Source: Solibacter sp039934035
Lineage (GTDB): Bacteria > Acidobacteriota > Terriglobia > Bryobacterales > Bryobacteraceae
Assembly (NCBI GenBank): GCA_039934035.1
Contig: JBDTMZ010000142.1
Coordinates: 73,732 to 137,731, forward strand
Length of the DNA stretch: 64,000 bases
Direction: 5' to 3'
Both the position numbers and the translations under genes were made by a program. The notes under the pieces are model-generated. The model was not told the DNA's origin and made no database searches. It saw only the letters and a program-made list of their open reading frames with translations. Every line of letters starts with the position of its first letter. The first letter of the stretch is position 1. This document shows positions 35,612 through 44,502 of the stretch, piece after piece.

Positions 35612-36748
35612 TTACTTCGCCACCGGAATCTGGTCCACCACCTGAATGCCGAACCCTTCCAAAGCCACGATCTTCCTCGGATGATTCGTCAGCAACCGAA
35701 TCGTGTGCAGCCCCAGATCGCTCAGAATCTGCGCGCCAATCCCGTGCTCGTGCTGCAACTGCCGCTGTCCCGCCTCGCCCTTCAGGTGCATAAAATCGCG
35801 TCCATGGCCCGCAATCCGCGGCAGACCGCCGCTCGATTCCCGCTCGATGCGGAATCCCGGCCCCGTCTCGTGCAGATACACCAGCACGCCCTGTCCGGCC
35901 TCCGCAATCGCGCGCAGCGATTCGAGCACCAGCCGCGAACACTCGCACTCCTGACTGCCGAAGACATCCCCGAACACACACCGCGAGTGCATCCGCACCA
36001 GCACGTTTTCCTTCCCCGACACATCGCCGCGCACCAGCGCGAGATGGTATTCCGGATTCAGATCGCTCCCGTACGCAATGCTCTGGAATTCGCCGAACTC
36101 CGTCGCAGTCACGCCTTCGGCCATGCGGTGGATGTATTTCTCGTGCTTCATGCGGTAGCGAATCAGGTCCGCCACCGAGATCATTTTCAGGTTGTGCTTC
36201 TTGCAGAACTCCACCAGTTGCGGCACCCGCGCCATGGTGCCGTCGTCGTTCATGATTTCGCAGATCACGCCCGCCGGGGAGAGTCCCGCCAGCCGCGCCA
36301 GATCCACACTCGCTTCCGTCTGCCCGGCCCTTACCAGGACGCCGCCTTCTCTCGCACGCAGCGGGAACATGTGGCCCGGACGCGCCAAATCACTGGCGCG
36401 GCACGAAGGGTCCACCACCTGCAGGATGGTACGCGTGCGATCTGCCGCCGAAATTCCCGTCGTGACGCCCTCCCGCGCATCGATCGATTCGCAGAACGCC
36501 GTGCCGAACATCGATGTGTTCGTCGGACTCATCAGCGGCAGCCGCAGATAGTCGCAGCGTTCCGGCGTCAGTGCCAGGCAGATCAGCCCCCGTCCCTGCA
36601 CCGCCATGAAATTGATGATCTCCGGCGTCACCTTTTCCGCCGCGATCGTCAGATCGCCTTCGTTCTCCCGGTCCTCATCGTCCACCACTACCAGAATGCG
36701 TCCGGCGCGGATCTCCTCGATCGCTTCCGGTACCGAAATAAAAGGCAT
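35612..36748 (-). CDS. ribBA: RibBA-type protein with altered GTP cyclohydrolase II domain
   Basis: A 378-residue riboflavin enzyme. Residues 1-200 are a complete DHBP synthase (RibB): VVVDDEDRENEGDL, the acidic loop, GREGGVL-like RAREGGVLVRAGQTEASVDL and GVICEIMNDDGTMAR. Residues 205-378 are GTP cyclohydrolase II-like. The zinc ligands are kept (CVFGDVFGSQECEC) and the end (GIGAQILSDLG, LLTNHPRKIVALEG) is normal. However, the usual RQEGRGIGL catalytic motif reads HETGPGFRI, so the Arg-Gly-Ile-Gly-Leu core is lost. It may act mainly as DHBP synthase, like RibBX proteins. It stands alone, without other rib genes, and no FMN riboswitch is seen upstream. Confidence 0.9.
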   Translation of the reverse strand: MPFISVPEAIEEIRAGRILVVVDDEDRENEGDLTIAAEKVTPEIINFMAVQGRGLICLALTPERCDYLRLPLMSPTNTSMFGTAFCESIDAREGVTTGISAADRTRTILQVVDPSCRASDLARPGHMFPLRAREGGVLVRAGQTEASVDLARLAGLSPAGVICEIMNDDGTMARVPQLVEFCKKHNLKMISVADLIRYRMKHEKYIHRMAEGVTATEFGEFQSIAYGSDLNPEYHLALVRGDVSGKENVLVRMHSRCVFGDVFGSQECECSRLVLESLRAIAEAGQGVLVYLHETGPGFRIERESSGGLPRIAGHGRDFMHLKGEAGQRQLQHEHGIGAQILSDLGLHTIRLLTNHPRKIVALEGFGIQVVDQIPVAK

Positions 36749-36852
36749 AATCTATTGTATAAGCAGGTACTTGTTACCCCGAGCGACCATGTTGTTAAGA
36801 TGGTCGCAGGCCCATTGACGTCCAATGCCGGTCTGCTGCCCGAACTATTGCG

Positions 36853-37728
36853 TTGCCCAAGCTGATGCCCAATCTGGCGCGTTACATACCGTCGCTGCCC
36901 ACCCTGGATTTCATCGCGGTGTTGGACATTCTGCTCGTCGCCTTCGTCGTCTATGAGGCCATCGCCGTCGTCCGCGGCACGCGGGCCGGCCACATCCTGA
37001 TCGGCATTCTGACCATGGTGTCGATCTACGCCCTCGCCACATGGGCCGGACTCGAAGCCCTGCGTTCCTTGCTGTCTTTTATCGTTCCCTATATCGGCTT
37101 GGCCATCATCGTACTTTTCCAATCCGAGATCCGCCGCACCCTGGCGCGCATCGGCCGCAAGAACTTGTTCGGCATCGGCACGGGCTTCCGGGCGCCCGAA
37201 GCTCTCAGCGAGATCATGATGGCCATCGAGCACTTCGCGCACGAGCAGATTGGCGCCCTCATCGTGCTGGAGCGCGATATCGGCCTGCGCACCTTTGTGG
37301 AAAGCGGCGTACCTCTGGAATCGCGCATCTCGCGTGACATTCTGCTCTCCATCTTCCAGCCCGGCCTGCCCCTGCACGACGGCGCCGTCATCATTCAGAA
37401 GGACCGCATCTCCGCGGCCGCCTGCTTCCTGCCGCTCACCACCAATCCGGCGCTGGCCCGCCAGTTGGGAACCCGCCACCGCGCCGCCATCGGCATCACC
37501 GAAGAGACGGATTGCCTGTCGCTGATCGTTTCGGAGGAAACCGGCCGCATCTCGGTCGCCGCCTTCGGGGAAATCTCCCCAGGACTCACTCCGGCCGAAG
37601 TCATCGAACGCGTCAATCTGCATTTCGGAGTCCGCCAGACCGCCGCCCGGCAGATCGACGATTTCGCGGGCGATATCCCACTTTCCACCGAACCGGGACG
37701 CAAACCCCAGGAAAGGCTTCACCCATGA
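36853..37728 (+). CDS. cdaA: Diadenylate cyclase CdaA
   Basis: A 291-residue membrane enzyme making c-di-AMP from two ATP. Three N-terminal membrane segments (residues about 15-100) precede the DAC domain with the DGA motif (Asp176-Gly-Ala, LHDGAV) and the RHR motif (Arg208-His-Arg, GTRHRAA), both intact. The start is TTG 36853; ATG four codons later is also possible. It precedes cdaR and glmM, the conserved cdaA operon that couples c-di-AMP with cell-wall precursor synthesis. It is divergent from ribBA across 104 bp. Confidence 0.95.
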   Translation: MPKLMPNLARYIPSLPTLDFIAVLDILLVAFVVYEAIAVVRGTRAGHILIGILTMVSIYALATWAGLEALRSLLSFIVPYIGLAIIVLFQSEIRRTLARIGRKNLFGIGTGFRAPEALSEIMMAIEHFAHEQIGALIVLERDIGLRTFVESGVPLESRISRDILLSIFQPGLPLHDGAVIIQKDRISAAACFLPLTTNPALARQLGTRHRAAIGITEETDCLSLIVSEETGRISVAAFGEISPGLTPAEVIERVNLHFGVRQTAARQIDDFAGDIPLSTEPGRKPQERLHP

Positions 37729-37738
37729 GGCGGCCTCG

Positions 37739-38407
37739 ATGATCCGCTCCCTCAAATGGGTGCGCGACCTCATCTTCCAGAACATTCTCTGGAAGCTGCT
37801 CTCACTTGCCATCGCCCTGGTGATCTGGGCCCTGGTCGCCACCGAACCGGAACTCGGCACCTACGCCAGTGTGCGCCTGGAATACAAGAATTTGCCGCAG
37901 GGCCTGGAGATCAGCAAAGAGCCCGTCAGTGCGGTGATGCTCGAACTTCGCGGCCCCGCCGGCGCGCTCCGCACCATGGGCGACGGGACGCACCCAAGCG
38001 TTGTCATCGACATGTCCGAGATCGACGCGGGTGAGCACACCTTCACCATCTCTAACCGTAACGTCAAGCTCATCCGCGGCGTGCACCTGGTACGCGCCAT
38101 TCCCTCCGAAGTCCGTTTCAGGTTCGAACCCAGACGCAGCCACTTGGTTCCAGTGCGGCCGCGCTTCGTCAATGAAGGCCAAAATGGTTACGTTGTAGGG
38201 AGCTACAAGGTGGATCCCCCGGAGATGGAAATCACCGGACCGCGCAGCGCCATCGCGCGCATCGCCGAAGTCATGGCTGACCCGATCGATCTGGCCACCG
38301 CCACCGGAATTGCCGAGTACCACGTCAACATCTACGTGGAAGATTCTTTCGTGCGCTTCCTGAATACGCCGGAAGCCACCGTTACTGTCACGATGAAAAA
38401 GAAGTAG
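37739..38407 (+). CDS. cdaR: YbbR-domain regulator CdaR
   Basis: A 222-residue protein with one N-terminal membrane segment (ILWKLLSLAIALVIWALVA) and two extracytoplasmic YbbR-type beta repeats (VRLEYKNLPQGLEI, then PPEMEITGPRSAIARIAEV). In Firmicutes the counterpart has four repeats and modulates CdaA; two repeats here is a short form. It lies 10 bp after cdaA and 10 bp before glmM. Confidence 0.88.
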   Translation: MIRSLKWVRDLIFQNILWKLLSLAIALVIWALVATEPELGTYASVRLEYKNLPQGLEISKEPVSAVMLELRGPAGALRTMGDGTHPSVVIDMSEIDAGEHTFTISNRNVKLIRGVHLVRAIPSEVRFRFEPRRSHLVPVRPRFVNEGQNGYVVGSYKVDPPEMEITGPRSAIARIAEVMADPIDLATATGIAEYHVNIYVEDSFVRFLNTPEATVTVTMKKK

Positions 38408-38417
38408 AGGAGAGATT

Positions 38418-39764
38418 TTGGCAAAACAGTTATTTGGCACGGATGGAATTCGCGGCGTGGCGGGAGAGTTTCCGTTGGACACTCGTACCGTCTTTGCGTT
38501 TGGCGTTGCCCTGGGCAAGGATGCCGCATCCCATCAGCCTCAACCGGAAATCCTGATCGGCATGGACACGCGCGAAAGCGGCTCCTGGATTGCCGAAGCT
38601 GTCGCCGCCGGGCTCGCCAGCCAGGGCGCGCGCGTGCGCTTCGTCGGCGTCATCACCACGCCCGGCGTCGCCTACCTGACGCGCACCGGCACCTTCGTCG
38701 CGGGCGTCATGATCTCCGCCTCGCACAATCCCTATCAGGACAACGGCATCAAGGTCTTCGGCCACAACGGCTTCAAACTGCCCGATTCCGAAGAGCACCT
38801 GATCGAACAGGAGATCTTCGCGCAGCTTTCCGCTGCCAACGGCGAGCCGCCGCAACCTCATCCGCTCACGGTCGAAGAGGAACTGGTCCGCCAGTATCTC
38901 GACTACCTTGTGGGCATCTCCTCCGTGCGCCTCGACGGCGTCCGGCTGGCGATCGATTGCGGCAACGGCGCGGCCTATCGCCTGGCGCCCGAACTGTTCC
39001 AGCGCCTCGGCGCGAAGGTGGTCTCCATCAGTTGCCAGCCCGATGGGCGCAACATCAATCTGCACTGCGGTGCGCTTCATTTGGAGCGCCTGCAAGCCGC
39101 CGTCGTCGAACACGGCGCCGATTTCGGGGCGGCATTCGATGGCGATGCCGACCGCGCCATCTTCGTCTCCGCGTCGGGCAAGATCGTGAACGGCGACGGC
39201 GTCCTGCTGGCGGCCGGCCGTGCGCTGAAGGCCGCGGGAAGGCTGCCCGGCGACATCGTCGTCTCCACCGTGATGGCCAACCTGGGCCTGGAACGCGCCT
39301 TCCAAGCCGACGGCGTTCGCATGGTGCGTACGCCGGTGGGCGATAAGTACGTGCTGGAAGAAATGGTCCGCCTCGGCGCGGCGCTCGGCGGGGAGCAATC
39401 GGGGCACATCATCTTCCGCGATTACTCCACCACGGGCGACGGCATGTTGACCGCCCTGCGCCTGTTTGAAATCGCGCGCGCTGCCGGCACCGGTCTGGAC
39501 GAACTGGTAGACGATTTGAAAATCTTCCCGCAGCTCCTGGTCAACGTCCGGGTGCGCGAGAAGAAGGGGCTGCTCGAACTGCCTGCCGTGGCGGAGGAAA
39601 TTCGCTTGGCGGAAGAGGCCTTCGCGGGCACCGGCCGCGTCCTGGTGCGCTTCTCCGGCACCGAACCTTTGGCGCGCGTCATGGTCGAAGGGCAGGACAT
39701 GTCCCAGGTGCAGACGTTCAGCGGCAACATCGCCAACGCCATCCGGCGCGCGGCCGGGGAATGA
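38418..39764 (+). CDS. glmM: Phosphoglucosamine mutase GlmM
   Basis: A 448-residue phosphotransfer enzyme converting glucosamine-6-phosphate to glucosamine-1-phosphate for UDP-GlcNAc and peptidoglycan. Seen are KQLFGTDGIRGVAG at the start, the phosphoserine loop ISASHNP with catalytic Ser102, the metal loop FDGDADRAIF and the C-terminal phosphate site RFSGTEPLARVM. The start is TTG 38418, after the GGAGAG ribosome site. The next gene overlaps the stop by 4 bp. Confidence 0.96.
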   Translation: MAKQLFGTDGIRGVAGEFPLDTRTVFAFGVALGKDAASHQPQPEILIGMDTRESGSWIAEAVAAGLASQGARVRFVGVITTPGVAYLTRTGTFVAGVMISASHNPYQDNGIKVFGHNGFKLPDSEEHLIEQEIFAQLSAANGEPPQPHPLTVEEELVRQYLDYLVGISSVRLDGVRLAIDCGNGAAYRLAPELFQRLGAKVVSISCQPDGRNINLHCGALHLERLQAAVVEHGADFGAAFDGDADRAIFVSASGKIVNGDGVLLAAGRALKAAGRLPGDIVVSTVMANLGLERAFQADGVRMVRTPVGDKYVLEEMVRLGAALGGEQSGHIIFRDYSTTGDGMLTALRLFEIARAAGTGLDELVDDLKIFPQLLVNVRVREKKGLLELPAVAEEIRLAEEAFAGTGRVLVRFSGTEPLARVMVEGQDMSQVQTFSGNIANAIRRAAGE

Positions 39765-40648
39765 TCCGACGGCGCCTCTACTACTGCGACCACCACCCGA
39801 TCCCACTGCCGCCGGGCCACAAGTTTCCAATTGAAAAATACGCGATGCTGCGCCAGCGCATCGCCGCCGGCGGCGGGTACGATCTGCTGCCCGCGCCGTT
39901 CGCCGAGGCCGCAACGCTCGAACTGGCCCACGATTCCGCCTACGTACAGGCGATCCTGAACGGCACGGTCGACCCGCGCATCATGCGGCGTATCGGCTTT
40001 CCCTGGTCGCCAGAACTGGTGCGGCGCACCCTGGCCTCGGTGGGTGGCACGCTCGCTGCTTCGCACGACGCGATGGACTGCGGCTTCGGTGGCAACCTGG
40101 CGGGCGGCACGCATCACGCCAACCGCCACGAGGGCTCCGGCTTCTGCGTGTTCAACGATATCGCCGTCGCCATCCTGGCGTTGCGCGCGCAAGGGCTCGC
40201 CACGCGTGCCGCCGTGCTCGATCTCGATGTGCATCAGGGCGATGGGACTGCCGCCATCTTCCAGCACGACCCGGCGGTGCTGACCATCTCGATCCACGGC
40301 GCCAACAACTTCCCGTTCCGCAAACAGACCAGCCGGATTGACGTGGCGTTGCCCGATGCCACCGGCGACAAGTGTTACCTGGATTGTTTAGAACAAGTGA
40401 TACCGGAAATGATTACTTTTCGCCCGGATGTGATCTACTATCAGGCCGGCGTAGACGTCCTGGACGGAGACCGTCTGGGCCGCCTGGCACTCACTGCTGA
40501 GGGCCTTGTACAACGCGACCTGCGGGTCCGTGAAGCGGCTGCGGGAATCCCGCTAATCGTAACAATGGGAGGAGGTTACGCCGACCCAATCGAACGCACG
40601 ACGGATGCCCATGCCGGCACCTTCCGGGTATTTCAGAGTCGAGCCTAG
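39761..40648 (+). CDS. Histone-deacetylase-family hydrolase (class IIa/acetoin utilisation-like)
   Basis: A 295-residue zinc hydrolase of the arginase-deacetylase fold. Zinc ligands appear in LDLDVHQGDGTA (Asp, His) and YQAGVDVLDGD (Asp), the His-His pair is in GGTHHANRHEGSGFCVFND, and the C-terminal MGGGYA closes the site; where many deacetylases carry a catalytic Tyr, this group has the same Gly-Gly-Gly-Tyr. It is probably a deacetylase of polyamines, acetoin or proteins. ATGA overlap with glmM makes it the fourth gene of the cdaA operon. A terminator follows. Confidence 0.88.
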   Translation: MIRRRLYYCDHHPIPLPPGHKFPIEKYAMLRQRIAAGGGYDLLPAPFAEAATLELAHDSAYVQAILNGTVDPRIMRRIGFPWSPELVRRTLASVGGTLAASHDAMDCGFGGNLAGGTHHANRHEGSGFCVFNDIAVAILALRAQGLATRAAVLDLDVHQGDGTAAIFQHDPAVLTISIHGANNFPFRKQTSRIDVALPDATGDKCYLDCLEQVIPEMITFRPDVIYYQAGVDVLDGDRLGRLALTAEGLVQRDLRVREAAAGIPLIVTMGGGYADPIERTTDAHAGTFRVFQSRA

Positions 40649-40775
40649 TACCCTACCCCCAGCAGGTCTGGGTATTCCCCCGGGGCTGCAACCTTTCGGT
40701 GCACTGCCGCGTCATATTCAGTGAAAAGGTTTTTAGCCTTTGACCGGGTGGAATGCAAATTCTGCCGGGTCAGAC

Positions 40776-40811
40776 CGGCGGGCGCTTTCCTCCGAACGCC
40801 CGCCGTTTTTT
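40776..40811 (+). terminator. Rho-independent terminator of the cdaA-glmM operon
   Basis: Perfect 9-bp stem CGGCGGGCG / CGCCCGCCG with a 12-base loop, followed by TTTTTTATTTT. It lies 127 bp after the deacetylase stop and 32 bp before the converging ketoacyl synthase. The spacer 40649-40775 contains no recognised gene. Confidence 0.92.
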
Positions 40812-40843
40812 ATTTTCTGAGCCCTCCCTGGAGGTTCGCGAAC

Positions 40844-42091
40844 TCACACCCGCCGGAGGAGCATGGCGGAGTTCTTGCTGCCGAACGCGATGCAGTTGGC
40901 CACCGCGTGATCGATGTGCAGCTTGCGGCCGATATCCGGCACGTAATCCAGATCGCAGTTGGGGTCGGCCTCTTCCACGTTGATGGTGGGCGGCACTACG
41001 CCGTCGCGCATGGCCAGCAGCGTGGCGGCAATTCCCGCCGCGCCGCAGGCACCCTGCGGATGGCCGATCATACTCTTCAGGCTCGAACCCGCCAGCTTGT
41101 GAGCGTGGCCATTGAAGGCCAGTTTCACCGCGCGCGTTTCGATGCGATCGTTCAGCTCGGTGGATGTCCCGTGATAGTGGATGTACTGCACGTCGCTGGG
41201 TGCGATGCCGCCTTCCTTAATCGCGAGCCCGATGGCGCGCGCCGGCTCTTCCCCGCACTCTTCCAAGCGCACGCGGTGGAAGGCCTCGCAGGTGGAACCG
41301 TAGCCGGCGATCTCCCCGTAGATGTGAGCCCCGCGCGCCTTCGCCTGCTCCATTTCCTCGATGACGAAGAACCACGAACCTTCGGCGATCACGAAGCCAT
41401 CCCGGTCTTTGGAAAATGGCCGCGAAGCGCGCGTCGGCTCGTTGTTCCAACTGGTGGACATGATCCGCATCAGTTGGAAACCGCGCAAAATCAGCGGCGC
41501 GATCGGCGAATCGACGCCGCCCGCCACCACCGTATCCAGCACGCCCGCCTGAATGTTGCGATAGGCGTAGCCGATGGCATCCGTCGAAGAGGTGCAGCCC
41601 GTGGAGACGATGTGGCTCAAGCCACGAAACCCGAAACGCATGGAAACTTCGCTGGCCAGGGTTCCGATGGTGCCGGTGGGAATCGTGTAAACGCTGCACT
41701 GCTTGATGAGGCCGGCATAAAAGAGCCGGTACTGTTCTTCAGTGAAATCCTGGCTACCGCCGCCCGACCCCACAATCACGCCGATGCCGCGCAGTTCGTC
41801 GCGCGTCATTCCGCTCGGATCCAGCCCCGCGTCCGCGACGGCTTCGGCCACACTCGCGGCTGCCAGCGGCACGGCGCGCGACACGTGGGGGCGATCCTTC
41901 ACCTCCACGTATTTCTTCTCGTCGAATTCATCGGGCACTTCGCCGGCAACCTGTACCTGGTAACCCGAGGGGTCGAAGCGGGTGATGCGCCGAACCCCGC
42001 TCACGCCGTTCCGCGTGGCTTCCCAAAAGCGCTCGCGCCCGATACCGTTTGGGCTGACCGCGCCGATCCCTGTGATAACAACACGCCGCAT
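40844..42091 (-). CDS. Beta-ketoacyl-ACP synthase (FabF-like)
   Basis: A 415-residue condensing enzyme for fatty acid or polyketide chain growth. The nucleophile is Cys166 (STGCTSSTDAIGY), with the two His in HYHGTSTELND and SMIGHPQGACGAAG. The N-terminal MRRVVITGIGAVSPNG and the C-terminal NCIAFGSKNSAMLL are typical. The Asn-x-His-Gly-Thr context differs slightly from FabF (Tyr-His-Gly-Thr), and no acyl carrier gene is next to it, so it may serve a special pathway rather than housekeeping FabF. Family certain, exact role open. Confidence 0.9.
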   Translation of the reverse strand: MRRVVITGIGAVSPNGIGRERFWEATRNGVSGVRRITRFDPSGYQVQVAGEVPDEFDEKKYVEVKDRPHVSRAVPLAAASVAEAVADAGLDPSGMTRDELRGIGVIVGSGGGSQDFTEEQYRLFYAGLIKQCSVYTIPTGTIGTLASEVSMRFGFRGLSHIVSTGCTSSTDAIGYAYRNIQAGVLDTVVAGGVDSPIAPLILRGFQLMRIMSTSWNNEPTRASRPFSKDRDGFVIAEGSWFFVIEEMEQAKARGAHIYGEIAGYGSTCEAFHRVRLEECGEEPARAIGLAIKEGGIAPSDVQYIHYHGTSTELNDRIETRAVKLAFNGHAHKLAGSSLKSMIGHPQGACGAAGIAATLLAMRDGVVPPTINVEEADPNCDLDYVPDIGRKLHIDHAVANCIAFGSKNSAMLLRRV

Positions 42092-42137
42092 GGATTTACT
42101 TTGCCTTTAGTCTTGGAGTCAGTATAGGCTGAAACCT

Positions 42138-42716
42138 ATGAATGCTAGCACGGCGCAGCGGCCGCCGGACCCTCTTGCTGTATTCCTTGCAGGGCTGCAG
42201 GCCGGCATGATCGCGGTCTGCTGGATGCTGGCATGGCTGGGCCTCGGCGCCATGACACAGCGCCGGACCTTCTGGACCGCTGAAAACCTGATCGCCACCG
42301 TATTTCACGGCGACCTCGCGATCCGCCGCAACTTCGGCGCCACCACGTTCAGCGGCATCGCGCTCTACCTGCTGGTTTATAGCCTGCTCGGCGCCACGTT
42401 CGCCATTCTGATGCGCGGACGCTTCACCGGCCTCGGCACCGTCCTGCTGGGCGTGCTCTGCTCGCTTGCCTGGTACGCCCTGTGGTTTCGTGTGCTCGGT
42501 CAGACCCTGATGCCGCTGGTCTGGTTGTTGCATGCCGAAAAAAGCACGGCCTTCGGACACGTGCTGTTCGGCGCACTGATTGCCCGCTTCCCCGTTTACC
42601 TGCCCTGGGAGGGACACGATCTCGAGAGTCGGGAGATGCAAGATCCGCACACCGCGCCTCAGCCCATCGCGCCTCAGCCCACCGAAACCCTGCCGCCCGA
42701 TCCCGGATTGAGTTGA
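42138..42716 (+). CDS. Membrane protein of unknown function
   Basis: A 192-residue protein with about four membrane segments (residues 15-38, 70-90, 98-118, 124-150) and a Pro-rich C-terminal tail (PQPIAPQPTE). A His-containing loop before the third and fourth segments carries no known motif. ATG 42138 lacks a good ribosome site. It is divergent from the ketoacyl synthase (46 bp) and converges with rpsA. I do not recognise a family. Confidence 0.65.
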   Translation: MNASTAQRPPDPLAVFLAGLQAGMIAVCWMLAWLGLGAMTQRRTFWTAENLIATVFHGDLAIRRNFGATTFSGIALYLLVYSLLGATFAILMRGRFTGLGTVLLGVLCSLAWYALWFRVLGQTLMPLVWLLHAEKSTAFGHVLFGALIARFPVYLPWEGHDLESREMQDPHTAPQPIAPQPTETLPPDPGLS

Positions 42717-42744
42717 CCGGAGCAGGCCGGCGACCTGAACCACG

Positions 42745-44454
42745 CTAGATGAGCTCCAGTTCGATCTTCTTGGCGGCTGCGTCCAGCTTGCTGATGCGGA
42801 AGCTGCGAATCTGCCCGCTGCGCGGACCTTCGCCCTTGGCGCTGCCGCCACCCGCCCCGCCCTTCCAGCGTGCCGCCAGCATCGAAGACATCGAAGAGAG
42901 ATCCACGCTTTCCTGGGCCTTCTCCTCTTCCTTCGGAGTTTCGACGGCCAGGCGGCAGGTGCCATGCACGCCCTCGCCCAGTTCCACCTTGGCGCGATTG
43001 CCGGAGACATCCGTCATACGCCCGGTCACCACATCGCCTTCCTTGTGCTCGGCAATGTATTCGTCGAGGCTGGTGGGAATCAACTGCTTCATGCCCAGGC
43101 GAATACGGCGTTTGTCGACGTCGATTTCGAGCACCTGCGCCTTCACTACCTGCCCCACCTTCAGCACGTCCTGCGGATGATTGATGCGCTTCTCCGCGCT
43201 GACATCGCCAACGTGAACCATGCCTTCGACGCCTTCCGCCAATTGCACGAACGCGCCGAACTTCTGGATGCTGGTCACCGGACCTTCCACCACGGAATCC
43301 TTCGGGAACTTCGCGGCGGCATCGCTCCACGGATCGCCCAACGCCTGCTTGAGGCCCAGGGAAATGCGGCGGTCGGGAGCGTTGACGCCCAGCACCACCA
43401 CTTCCACGGTCTCGCCCGGGTTCAGCACGTCGCTGGCCTTGCGCACCTTCTTCGACCACGACATCTCCGAGAGATGCACCAGGCCTTCGATGCCCTTTTC
43501 CAACTCCACGAACGCTCCGAAATCCGTCACGCGCGTCACCGTACCCTTGACGCGCTCGGCCACTTTGTACTTGTCCGCCACCAGGTCCCACGGGTGCGGC
43601 TGCAATTGCTTCATGCCCAACGAAATGCGCTTCTTGGAGGGATCCACTTTGAGGATCTTCGCCTCCACCTTATCGCCCACCTTGAGCACGTCGGCCGGCT
43701 TGTTCACGCGGCCCCACGAAATGTCCGCCACATGCAGCAGCGCGTCCACGCCGCCGATGTCCACGAACGCGCCGTAGTCGGTCAGGCTGCGGATGGTGCC
43801 TTGCACCGTCTCGCCTTCCTTGACCTCGGAGTAACGCTTGTCCTTGTTGGCCCGCTCGTCTTCTTCAAGCAAAGCGCGGCGGTCCACCACCACGTCTTCA
43901 TCCGCCACATCGAGCTTGATGATGCGGCAGCGAATCTCCTGGCCGACCAGCTTTTCCATTTCGGCGGCATCGCGCGCGCCGCTCCGCGACGCGGGCATGA
44001 AAGCGCGAACGCCGATGTCCACACTCAGGCCGCCCTTCACCACGCCCGTGACCGTGCCGCCGATGGGAGCCTTGTCGGCGAACGTCTTCTCCAGACCCGA
44101 CCAATCCTTCGGCCGCTCCACGTGAATGCGGGAAAGCTCGTAGTAGCCCTCCGGATCGCGACCCTTGATCGTGACCGGCATCTTGTCGCCGACCTTCACC
44201 GAATCGCCGGCAGCCTGGAAAATCGCGACCGGGAGGATGCCTTCCGTCTTGTAGCCGATATCGAGAAACACCGATTCACCGGTGATTGCGACGACAGTGC
44301 CTTCCAGCCCCTTTTTACCCTCTTCGCTGATGCGATGGGTATGGGACTGCTCGTACTGAGACAGGATATCGCCAAAAGACTCGTTGGGCTCGTTGGTGGT
44401 TGGGGACTTTGGATCGGCAGGCCGATCCTGATCCAGCATGCTTGGGTTGGACAT
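42745..44454 (-). CDS. rpsA: 30S ribosomal protein S1
   Basis: A 569-residue RNA-binding protein with six S1 OB-fold repeats starting near residues 35, 120, 205, 290, 375 and 460; typical strands are VQGTIRSLTDYGAFVDIGG and VKGTVTRVTDFGAFVELE. The first two repeats bind the ribosome in the family, the later ones bind mRNA. The C-terminus ends in a Gly/Ala/Ser stretch (KGGAGGGSAKGEG). ATG 44454 (MSNPSMLDQD) is used; an ATG six codons upstream is possible. It is divergent from the histidine kinase across 48 bp. Confidence 0.95.
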   Translation of the reverse strand: MSNPSMLDQDRPADPKSPTTNEPNESFGDILSQYEQSHTHRISEEGKKGLEGTVVAITGESVFLDIGYKTEGILPVAIFQAAGDSVKVGDKMPVTIKGRDPEGYYELSRIHVERPKDWSGLEKTFADKAPIGGTVTGVVKGGLSVDIGVRAFMPASRSGARDAAEMEKLVGQEIRCRIIKLDVADEDVVVDRRALLEEDERANKDKRYSEVKEGETVQGTIRSLTDYGAFVDIGGVDALLHVADISWGRVNKPADVLKVGDKVEAKILKVDPSKKRISLGMKQLQPHPWDLVADKYKVAERVKGTVTRVTDFGAFVELEKGIEGLVHLSEMSWSKKVRKASDVLNPGETVEVVVLGVNAPDRRISLGLKQALGDPWSDAAAKFPKDSVVEGPVTSIQKFGAFVQLAEGVEGMVHVGDVSAEKRINHPQDVLKVGQVVKAQVLEIDVDKRRIRLGMKQLIPTSLDEYIAEHKEGDVVTGRMTDVSGNRAKVELGEGVHGTCRLAVETPKEEEKAQESVDLSSMSSMLAARWKGGAGGGSAKGEGPRSGQIRSFRISKLDAAAKKIELELI

Positions 44455-44502
44455 GGGACGTTTCTTACACATTGTGGCATAATCCCGACTGGGATATCTT
44501 GC

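Noticed and set aside
36749..36852. FMN riboswitch before ribBA
   Set aside because: The 104-bp spacer shared with cdaA lacks the conserved RFN core sequences and stems.
42964..44502. Plus-strand extension of the histidine kinase frame over rpsA
   Set aside because: The first 513 codons are antisense to ribosomal protein S1; kinase similarity starts only after GTG 44503.
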